Assembly: GCA_019635485.1 (NCBI GenBank)
Contig: JAHBZL010000019.1
Location: forward strand, 30,019 to 94,018
Direction of reading: 5' to 3'
DNA from: Piscinibacter sp.
Lineage (GTDB): Bacteria; Pseudomonadota; Gammaproteobacteria; Burkholderiales; Burkholderiaceae_C
Length of the DNA stretch: 64,000 nucleotides
Each line of letters opens with the position of its first letter. The stretch's first letter is position 1. Made by a program: the position numbers and the translations under genes. The notes below the pieces were generated by a model, which was not told the DNA's origin, made no database searches, and saw only the letters and a program-made list of their open reading frames with translations. Positions 57,784-64,000 of this stretch are shown here, piece by piece.

Positions 57784-59010
57784 ATGCCCCGACTGCTCAG
57801 CATCAACAGCTACCACTACCGCCGCGGCGGCTCCGACGTCGTGTACCTCGAACACGCGGCGCTGCTCGAGGCGCTGGGCTGGAGCAACGCGTTCTACGCG
57901 ATGCACCATCCGCAGAACCTGGCCACGCCGTGGTCGCGCTTCTTCATCGACGAGCTCGAGTTCGACCACGACTACCCGGCCTGGCGCAAGCTGGCGATGG
58001 CCGGCAAGGTGGTCTACTCGTTCGAGGCGCAGCGCCGCCTGGAGGCGCTGCTGGCCGAGTACCCGGCCGATGTCGCCCACCTGCACTGCATCTACCACCA
58101 CCACTCGCCGTCCATCCTGCCGACGCTGCACGCCGCCGGCGTGCCGACGGTGCTGACCGCGCACGACCTGAAGATCGCCTGCCCGGCCTACAAGATGCTC
58201 AACGACGGCGGCATCTGCGAGCGCTGCCGCGACGGCTCGGTGCTCAACGTGCTGCGCCACCGCTGCGTGCGCGGCTCGCTGGCCGCCAGCGCCGTGGTGG
58301 CGGTCGAGAGCGCGCTGCACCGCCGCCTCGACACCTGGCGCCGCCACGTCACGCGCGTCGTGTCGCCGAGCCGCTTCTTCATCGACAAGTTCGTCGAGTG
58401 GGGCTGGCCGCGCGAGCGCTTCGTGCACATCCCGAACGTCGTCGACGCGGCGCGCTTCGAGGCGGCGCCGGAACCCGGCGGCTACCTGCTGTACTTCGGC
58501 CGGCTGGCGGTCGAGAAGGGCGTCGCGACGCTGCTGCGCGCGGCGCAGGCGGCCGGCGTGCCGCTGAAGATCGCCGGCACCGGGCCGCTGGCCGGCGAGC
58601 TGCAGGCGCTGCACGCACAGATCGGCGGCGACGTCGAGTTCCTCGGCTACCGCAGCGGCGCCGCGCTGCACGACCTGGTGCGCGGCAGCCGCGCCGTCGT
58701 GCTGCCGTCGCAGTGGTACGAAAACGCGCCGATGAGCGTTCTCGAGAGCATGGCGCTCGGCAAGCCGGTGCTGGGCGCGCGCATCGGCGGCATCCCCGAG
58801 CTGATCGTCGAGGGCGAGACCGGCTGGACCTTCGAAAGCGGCTCGGTGGCGCAGCTCGCCGAGCGGCTGCGCGAGATCGCCGGCAGCGGCGCCGCCGCGC
58901 TCGCCGCGATGGGCCGCGCGGCGCGCGCCCACGTCGAGCGCGAGTTCCCCCGCGCGCGCTACGCCGACGCGATGCTCGCGCTGTACGCCTCGCTGGGGGT
59001 GCGGGCATGA
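57784..59010 (+). CDS. Glycosyltransferase family 4
   Basis: The protein has 408 residues. It starts LLSINSYHYRRGGSDVVYLEH and has a CxxC-rich loop (GGICERCRDGS), the retaining GT4 core LLYFGRLAVEKGVATLL, and ESMALGKPVLGARIGGIPEL with the conserved E-x7-E at the sugar-nucleotide site. It adds one sugar of the repeat unit. Its stop overlaps a 21-codon frame. Confidence 0.92.
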   Translation: MPRLLSINSYHYRRGGSDVVYLEHAALLEALGWSNAFYAMHHPQNLATPWSRFFIDELEFDHDYPAWRKLAMAGKVVYSFEAQRRLEALLAEYPADVAHLHCIYHHHSPSILPTLHAAGVPTVLTAHDLKIACPAYKMLNDGGICERCRDGSVLNVLRHRCVRGSLAASAVVAVESALHRRLDTWRRHVTRVVSPSRFFIDKFVEWGWPRERFVHIPNVVDAARFEAAPEPGGYLLYFGRLAVEKGVATLLRAAQAAGVPLKIAGTGPLAGELQALHAQIGGDVEFLGYRSGAALHDLVRGSRAVVLPSQWYENAPMSVLESMALGKPVLGARIGGIPELIVEGETGWTFESGSVAQLAERLREIAGSGAAALAAMGRAARAHVEREFPRARYADAMLALYASLGVRA

Positions 59011-59072
59011 ACGCGCCGGGCCGTTCCCCAGCGCGAGTCCCGGAGCGCGCCGCACGAACGGAGATGCCGTGA
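59007..59072 (+). CDS. 21-codon minicistron bridging two glycosyltransferase genes
   Basis: The ATG overlaps the stop of the upstream GT gene (ATGA), and its TGA overlaps the GTG start of the next GT gene (GTGA). It begins with GCCGGGCCG(T/C)TCCC, the same start as the repeats near epsG, so it may be a decayed copy of that element. Coding status is unproven. Confidence 0.25.
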   Translation: MNAPGRSPARVPERAARTEMP

Positions 59073-60220
59073 GCGAGATGCCCAAGGTCCTGCGCATCCT
59101 CGGCATCCGCGGCGTGCCAGCGGCGCACGGCGGCTTCGAGACCTTCGCCGAGCGGCTCGCGCTGCACCTCGTCGAGCGCGGCTGGCGCGTGATCGTCTAC
59201 TGCCAGGTCGACGGCGCCGGCCCGATCGCGACCGACCGCTGGCACGGCATCGAGCGCGTGCTGATCCCGGTGGCGCGCGGCGGGCCGGCCGGCACGATGC
59301 TGTTCGACGCGCGCGCGATCGCGCACGCGGCGCGCGAGCCCGCGCTGTGCCTGACGCTGGGCTACAACACCGCGCTGTTCTGCGCCTGGCTGCGCCTGCG
59401 CGGGGTGCCGAACGTGATCAACATGGACGGCATCGAGTGGTCGCGCGCGAAATGGAGCGCGCCGGCGAAGGCCTGGCTGTGGCTCAACGAGCGCGCCGGC
59501 TGCCGGCTCGGCCAGCAGCTGGTGGCCGATCATCCCGAGATCGCGCGCCATCTCGCGACGCGCGTGACGCCGGCGAAGATCCGCACCATCGCGTACGGCG
59601 CGGACCGCGTCGACGCGGCGCCCGAGACGCCGGTGCGCGCGCTCGGCCTCGTGCCCGGGCAGTACCTGACCCTGATCGCGCGACCCGAGCCCGAGAATTC
59701 GATCCTCGAGGTCGTCGAGGGCTTCTCGCGCCGCCCGCGCGGGCTGACGCTGGCGGTGCTCGGTCGCTACGACCCGGGCCATCCGTACCACCGCGCGGTG
59801 CAGCAGCGCGCCGGCGCGGAGGTGCGCTTCCTCGGCGCGATCTACGACCGCGGCACGCTGCAGGCGCTGCGCCGCCACAGCGCGGCCTACGTGCACGGGC
59901 ACCAGGTCGGCGGCACCAACCCCTCGCTGGTCGAGGCGCTCGGCGCGGGCAACGCGGTGCTCGCGCACGACAACCGCTTCAACCGCTGGGTGGCCGGCGA
60001 CGGCGCTTGCTACTTCGACGGTGCGGACGGCTTCGACCGTGCCCTCGGTGCGCTGCTCGCCGATCCGGGACGGCTCGCGGCGCTGCGCGCGGCGAGTGCG
60101 GCGCGCTTCGCGCAGGAGTTCACCTGGCCGCGGATCCTGACGGCCTACGAAACGCTGTTGCGGGAGTGGCTGCCGGGTGCACAGGCACGCGGCGTGGATG
60201 CGGGGCGCGGCGTCGCATGA
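59069..60220 (+). CDS. Glycosyltransferase (GT4, DUF1972-type)
   Basis: The protein has 383 residues. The opening LRILGIRGVPAAHGGFETFAE is the DUF1972 rhamnosyl/glycosyltransferase N-terminal signature, and TNPSLVEALGAGNAVLAHD is the C-terminal sugar-nucleotide motif. GGAG lies five bases before GTG 59069, which I chose over ATG 59078. It is the last gene of the plus-strand arm, convergent with the PEP-CTERM gene (22-bp gap). Confidence 0.9.
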   Translation: MSEMPKVLRILGIRGVPAAHGGFETFAERLALHLVERGWRVIVYCQVDGAGPIATDRWHGIERVLIPVARGGPAGTMLFDARAIAHAAREPALCLTLGYNTALFCAWLRLRGVPNVINMDGIEWSRAKWSAPAKAWLWLNERAGCRLGQQLVADHPEIARHLATRVTPAKIRTIAYGADRVDAAPETPVRALGLVPGQYLTLIARPEPENSILEVVEGFSRRPRGLTLAVLGRYDPGHPYHRAVQQRAGAEVRFLGAIYDRGTLQALRRHSAAYVHGHQVGGTNPSLVEALGAGNAVLAHDNRFNRWVAGDGACYFDGADGFDRALGALLADPGRLAALRAASAARFAQEFTWPRILTAYETLLREWLPGAQARGVDAGRGVA

Positions 60221-60242
60221 ACGCCGCCGCGCCCCGCACGGC

Positions 60243-60752
60243 TCAGGACAGGCGGCGGCGCGCCACGTAGCCGACGGCCAGCAGCCCCGCGAGCATCAGC
60301 GCGAAGGTCTGCGGCTCCGGGATCGCCGGCGTGACCGAGAACCCGCCCGCGTACAGCCCGAAGGCCTGGCCGAACAGCGCCGGGCCGTTGACCATGCCGC
60401 CGATGCGGACCGAGTAGTCCCCGGCGGCGACCTTGTCGAAGCTGATGCCGTTGGACAGGTTGCCGTCCGACAGCGCCTCGGACCCGCCGCTCCACAGGCT
60501 GACCTCGGACAGCGTCAGCCCCGGCGTCAGGAAGAACCCGACGAGGTTCGACACGGCGTCCAGCGACAGGCTGCCGATGGTCCAGTCGGCGAAGGTGCGG
60601 CTCGGCACCGGCGCATTGACCGCCCCGACGTAGCACTCGCTCAGGCCGGCCACGTCGAAACATGGCACGTCCATCGCATGCACCGTGGGCGCCGCGCCTA
60701 TCAGCACGGCGGCACCGGCGGCCGCCATGGTTCTCTTCAACACGAACTTCAT
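60243..60752 (-). CDS. PEP-CTERM sorting-signal protein
   Basis: The protein has 169 residues. It has an N-terminal signal peptide ending at VHAMD, a small beta-rich body with two Cys (PCFDVAGLSECY) and FADWTIGSL, and a C-terminal PEP-CTERM tail: PEPQTFALML, a hydrophobic helix and a terminal ARRRLS. It is a candidate substrate of exosortase B in this cluster. TAAGGAG lies seven bases before ATG. It is separated from epsL by 128 bp and may have its own promoter, which I could not identify. Confidence 0.93.
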   Translation of the reverse strand: MKFVLKRTMAAAGAAVLIGAAPTVHAMDVPCFDVAGLSECYVGAVNAPVPSRTFADWTIGSLSLDAVSNLVGFFLTPGLTLSEVSLWSGGSEALSDGNLSNGISFDKVAAGDYSVRIGGMVNGPALFGQAFGLYAGGFSVTPAIPEPQTFALMLAGLLAVGYVARRRLS

Positions 60753-60880
60753 TGCTTGACTCCTTATCGGTTGGGACCGGCAGAGGTCGGGTCGCCCCGC
60801 GCCTGCCTCGTGGTCGGACAAACCTCCACACTCCTCCATTCCTGTCGCACGCCGGGCCTGCCCGTCCGCCGCGGCGAATC

Positions 60881-62182
60881 TCACAGCCATTGCAGCTGGC
60901 CGAAGCAGGCCGCGGTGGACGCGCGGTAGGCGAAGGTCAGCTCGTTGTCGGGGGTGCTGCGGCGCTCGTGCGCGAGCGCGCAGCCGAACAGCAGGCCGCG
61001 GCTGGCCTGGTAGCGCAGGTTCAGGCTCGCGGTGGTCAGCCGGTCGCGCGCGGTGGTGCCCTGCGCGAGCGGCACGCCGCCTTCGAGCTGCGGGGTGAGC
61101 ACGAAGCTGTCGTCGAGCGTGCGGCGCTGGTGGGTCAGCTCGGCGAGCACGCGGATCTTGGACGTCGCGTCCCAGCGCAGGCGCGCCTGCCAGCGCGTGC
61201 TGCGCCGCGCGTCGCTGCTGTCGTGCACGATCAGCGTGTCGTCGAAGCTGCTCGCGCCGGCGCTGCTGTCGCGCAGCGCGCCCAGCGTCAGGCCGGTCTT
61301 GCCGGTCAGCGTCCAGTCGTAGACGAGTTCGCCGGTCCAGCCGTTGCCGTCGCGTGCGCCCTGCAGGTCGTGCCGCTCGCGCGTGTGGCTGACGCGCGCG
61401 CGCAGGTCGCTGGCATCGCTCGGCGTCCAGCGCAGCGAGAGTTCGAGGTCGTCGCGGCGGAACTCGTCGGGCAGCACGGCGCCGCCGGCGTCCACCGCGT
61501 AGTGCGGGTAGCGGCCGTCGGTGTGGCGCGCGGCGACGCGCAGCGAGGTCTGTTCGTGCGGCCGCCAGCGCAGCCCGACCGTGCCGGCCAGCTGGCGCAG
61601 GTCGCGGTACTGGAACTCGGTGCGCGAGTAGCGGTCGTCGGTGGCCGACAGGCCGCCCTCCAGCGTCCACTGCGTGACGACGCCGAGCTGCGCGAGCAGC
61701 GCCGCCCCGCGCGAACGCTGCACGGTGCGGCCGGTGAAGGCCTGCTGGCGATCGAGGTCGTAGCGGAACAGGCTCTCGCGCTGGAAGGCGCTGGCCTGGC
61801 CCGACAGCCGCCCGGCGGTGGCCCAGTCGAGCCGCACGGCGGCGCGCGTGGTGTTGCCGTCCAGCTGGGTGTTGTTCTTGTAGCGGTTCACGCCGGCGGC
61901 CAGGTCCAGCACCAGGCGCTGGCGGCCGATCGGCTGGTCGAGCCCACCCAGCAGCGAGGTCGTCGACACGAGGTCGCGGGCGGCGCCCTGCCCGTCCGGC
62001 GCGCGGAACAGGTTCGTCTCGGCGGTGAGGTCCTGCCGCACGCCGATCCACCATGGGTTCGGATCCGGCGGGCCGGCCGGCGCGGCCGCCTCCTGTGCGG
62101 CGGCGCCGGCCGCTGCGAGCAGCAGGGCCGCGCCCGCCGCGGCCTGCGCGACGGGATTTCGGTGGAAGGGCTCAGTACGCAT
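60881..62182 (-). CDS. epsL: EpsL, exosortase B-associated outer-membrane beta-barrel
   Basis: The protein has 433 residues. A signal peptide ends at AAAQE; the rest is strongly beta-patterned with alternating hydrophobic residues and ends in Trp-Leu after an aromatic strand (FGQLQWL). EpsL proteins are found with exosortase-B EPS systems and are thought to form the outer-membrane exit. The start overlaps the epsB stop by 11 bp. Confidence 0.92.
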   Translation of the reverse strand: MRTEPFHRNPVAQAAAGAALLLAAAGAAAQEAAAPAGPPDPNPWWIGVRQDLTAETNLFRAPDGQGAARDLVSTTSLLGGLDQPIGRQRLVLDLAAGVNRYKNNTQLDGNTTRAAVRLDWATAGRLSGQASAFQRESLFRYDLDRQQAFTGRTVQRSRGAALLAQLGVVTQWTLEGGLSATDDRYSRTEFQYRDLRQLAGTVGLRWRPHEQTSLRVAARHTDGRYPHYAVDAGGAVLPDEFRRDDLELSLRWTPSDASDLRARVSHTRERHDLQGARDGNGWTGELVYDWTLTGKTGLTLGALRDSSAGASSFDDTLIVHDSSDARRSTRWQARLRWDATSKIRVLAELTHQRRTLDDSFVLTPQLEGGVPLAQGTTARDRLTTASLNLRYQASRGLLFGCALAHERRSTPDNELTFAYRASTAACFGQLQWL

Positions 62183-63584
62183 GGCGGTCGAACAGCACCA
62201 GCTTGAGCGTGCGGGCGATGATGCGCAGGTCGAAGCCGATCGACCAGTTGCGCAGGTACTCGAGGTCGTACTCGACGCGCGCCTGCATCTTGTCGACGGT
62301 GTCGGTCTCGCCGCGCAGGCCGTTGACCTGGGCCCACCCGGTGATGCCGGGCCGCACCTTGTGGCGCAGCATGTAGGCCTGCACGAGGCGCCGGTACTGC
62401 TCGTTGTGCGCGACCGCGTGCGGCCGCGGGCCGACGATGCTCATGCGGCCCTGCAGCACGTTGACGAACTGCGGCAGCTCGTCGAGCGAGGTGCGGCGCA
62501 GGAAGGCGCCCAGGCGCGTGATGCGCGGGTCGTTGCGGCGTGCCTGCGTCACCTGCGGCCCGTCGTCGCGCGCGGTCATCGAGCGGAACTTCCAGACCAC
62601 GATCTCCTCGCCGTTCAGCCCGTTGCGGCGCTGGCGGAAGATCACCGGCCCCGGCGAGTCGAGCCTGACGCCGATCGCGATCACGGCCAGCAGCGGCGCG
62701 ATCAGCAGCAGGATCAGGCTGGCCAGCACGATGTCGCTGAGCCGCTTGACGAGCTCGTTGACGCCGGTGAACGGCGTCTCCAGCATGCCGACGACCGGCA
62801 CGCCGCCGAGGTCCTGCAGGCGCCCCTGGATGATGCTGATCCCGAACACGTCGGGCGCCAGGTAGACCGAGGCCGTGCTGTCCTGCAGGCTGGCGAGCAG
62901 CCGCGTGATGCGCGGCTGCGAACTCAGCGGCAGCGCGATGTAGACCTCGTCGACCTGGCGCCGCGCGAGCGTGCCGCGCACCTGGTCGAGCGTGCCGAGC
63001 AGGCGGGCGGCGGCGGCCGGGTCGAGCCGCTCGGCACGCCGGTCGTCGTAGAAGCCGAGGAAGTCGTGGCCCCGCTCGCGCTCCTGCTCGAGCGCGCGCG
63101 CGAGGCGCACGCCCAGCGGCCCGCCGCCGATCACCACCGCCGCGCGGCGTGCGCCGGGCTGCGCCGCCTTCCAGCGCAGGTAGGAGCAGCCCGCATACGC
63201 GGCCAGCCAGTGCAGCACCGGCGTCGCGACGGCCCACTGCAGCAGCACCCCGGACGAGAACAACCGGAAACTGTCCGTTGCGAAACCGCACAGGCCGAGG
63301 ATCGCGAGCAGCGTGCCCCAGGCCACCGTGACGTCGACGAGGGCATTCAGCGGCCGGGCCCTGAAACGGTTCACGCCCGGGAATGTCAGTGCGAAGACCA
63401 GCAGGCACAGCACCGTCCCGGGGCGGTCGATGCCGCCTTCGTGCAGCGCGGCGACGACGATGTAGCAGGCGACGGACAGCAGCGGCTCGACGACGGCCGC
63501 GACGAACGTGCTCGCCGAGAGCGGGGCATTGTCGAACTGGCGGGTGCTGGTGCGTGTCTGCAGCATCGATGACGTGAGTGGCAT
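62172..63584 (-). CDS. epsB: EpsB, undecaprenyl-phosphate sugar phosphotransferase (WcaJ-like)
   Basis: The protein has about 470 residues. Several N-terminal helices and a CoA-binding-like domain (AAVVIGGGPLGVRLARALE) precede the catalytic bacterial sugar transferase domain: FRQRRNGLNGEEIVVWKFRS, RRTSLDELPQFVNVLQGRMS and IVGPRPHAVAHNEQY, ending near LKLVLFDRHAY. It loads the first sugar phosphate on undecaprenyl phosphate to begin the repeat unit. I chose ATG 63584; ATG 63566 is an alternative. Confidence 0.93.
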   Translation of the reverse strand: MPLTSSMLQTRTSTRQFDNAPLSASTFVAAVVEPLLSVACYIVVAALHEGGIDRPGTVLCLLVFALTFPGVNRFRARPLNALVDVTVAWGTLLAILGLCGFATDSFRLFSSGVLLQWAVATPVLHWLAAYAGCSYLRWKAAQPGARRAAVVIGGGPLGVRLARALEQERERGHDFLGFYDDRRAERLDPAAAARLLGTLDQVRGTLARRQVDEVYIALPLSSQPRITRLLASLQDSTASVYLAPDVFGISIIQGRLQDLGGVPVVGMLETPFTGVNELVKRLSDIVLASLILLLIAPLLAVIAIGVRLDSPGPVIFRQRRNGLNGEEIVVWKFRSMTARDDGPQVTQARRNDPRITRLGAFLRRTSLDELPQFVNVLQGRMSIVGPRPHAVAHNEQYRRLVQAYMLRHKVRPGITGWAQVNGLRGETDTVDKMQARVEYDLEYLRNWSIGFDLRIIARTLKLVLFDRHAY

Positions 63585-63708
63585 GACGCGCGATGCTGGT
63601 GCGCACCCGGTGCGGGCACACGCGGCCATCGACACGTCGGCCGGCAGCCCTGCCGGCGTCGAACGACCATAGCCCGATGAGCCCCGACCCCACCGCAAGC
63701 GGGTGGGT

Positions 63709-63725
63709 CAAGTTGTCAACACTTG
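63709..63725. promoter_or_regulatory. Inverted repeat upstream of epsB
   Basis: CAAGT-TGTCAAC-ACTTG, a 17-bp near-palindrome whose centre on the minus strand reads GTTGACA, a good -35 hexamer. No good -10 follows at 16-18 bp. It lies about 125 bp before epsB, in the 161-bp gap between epsB and uup. Confidence 0.35.
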
Positions 63726-63745
63726 TTTAAGGGGTTCGAGCCGCG

Positions 63746-64000
63746 TCAGCGCGATCCGAGCGCTTCCCAGCGCTCGAGGGCAGTCATCAATTCGTCGTCG
63801 ATCTGCGCATGGCGCTGCTGCGCGGCGATCGCGGCCTTCGGATCGCGCGTGTAGGCCTGCGGGTCGGCGAGCAGGTCCAGCAGGCTCTTCTGCTCGGCTT
63901 CCAGCGCCTCGATGCGGCCGGGCAGTTCGTCGAGCTCGCGCTGCTCCTTGTAGCTGAGCTTGCGCGGGCGCGCCGGGGCCGCAGCCGGTGCCGGCGGCGG
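63746..64000 (-). CDS. uup: ABC-F ATPase Uup, C-terminal fragment (cut by window edge)
   Basis: Only the last 84 residues are visible, reading from the window edge. They form a Pro/Ala linker, then KLSYKEQRELDELPGRIEAL and a coiled-coil that ends ERWEALGSR, the DNA/ribosome-binding C-terminal domain of Uup-type ABC-F proteins. It is upstream of epsB on the same strand. The start and both ATPase domains lie outside the window. Confidence 0.85.
   Translation of the reverse strand, partial: PPPAPAAAPARPRKLSYKEQRELDELPGRIEALEAEQKSLLDLLADPQAYTRDPKAAIAAQQRHAQIDDELMTALERWEALGSR

Noticed and set aside
63703-63957. Plus-strand open frame at the window end
   Set aside because: Arg/Ala/Ser-rich with no motif and antisense to the clearly recognisable Uup C terminus.

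Overview
The window comes from a very GC-rich chromosome. The whole nine-gene F1Fo ATP synthase operon (order I-B-E-F-H-A-G-D-C), the TRAP transporter, the LytS/LytTR pair, the cytochrome b561/c' pair, an exosortase-B exopolysaccharide (EPS) cluster and a characteristic intergenic hairpin repeat all point to a betaproteobacterium of the order Burkholderiales, probably the Rubrivivax/Leptothrix group. That placement is inferred from gene content and style; no 16S rRNA gene is present. No rRNA, tRNA, CRISPR array, insertion sequence or prophage was seen.

Layout. 0-2.6 kb: two YceI-family genes (the first cut by the window edge) flank a membrane hybrid histidine kinase. 2.7-7.5 kb: a TRAP transporter (binding protein, internal terminator, small and large permeases) runs into an amidase and a 59-residue membrane protein. 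7.6-10.5 kb: a RavA/ViaA-like AAA+/VWA pair. 10.6-13.9 kb: a DUF1800 lipoprotein with a 30-fold Pro-Ala linker, then a Tat-exported DUF1501 protein. 14.1-16.4 kb: a LytS-type kinase and LytTR regulator. 16.4-20.0 kb: Rep helicase (minus strand), a small unknown gene and an AEC permease. 20.1-27.4 kb: the ATP synthase operon (minus strand), carrying two copies of an intergenic hairpin repeat. 27.5-34.7 kb: a DsbD/ScsB-like reductase with a redoxin, a three-gene sugar-acid catabolic set, a GNAT enzyme, and divergent cytochromes b561 and c'. 34.9-38.6 kb: an isolated SLBB export protein plus a Wzz-type co-polymerase. 38.6-45.5 kb: an amino-acid gene group (PLP dehydratase, glyoxalase-like, PhzF, aminotransferase, EamA exporter) facing a divergent MocR regulator, then an unknown gene.

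45.8-63.6 kb is the centrepiece, an exosortase-B EPS cluster. The plus-strand arm runs epsD-epsE-epsF-epsG-xrtB-epsI-flippase-pyruvyltransferase-GT-ligase/polymerase-lipoprotein-GT-GT. The minus-strand arm is epsB-epsL-PEP-CTERM protein. Together these encode priming of the lipid carrier (EpsB), chain assembly (glycosyltransferases, pyruvyl decoration), flipping and polymerisation, length control (EpsF/EpsG), export (EpsE/EpsL, with EpsD as periplasmic chaperone) and a PEP-CTERM sorting enzyme with a candidate substrate. The window ends inside an ABC-F ATPase (Uup).

Less expected observations: three minicistrons (8, 69 and 21 codons) that bridge EPS genes with exact ATGA/GTGA overlaps; a 90-bp tandem duplication that forms the 69-codon one and relates to the repeats in the atp operon; a hairpin-rich, possibly sigma-54-driven leader ahead of epsD; a GspE/MshE-N-like domain fused to the EpsG kinase; and a LytS kinase with an unusual extracytoplasmic insert.
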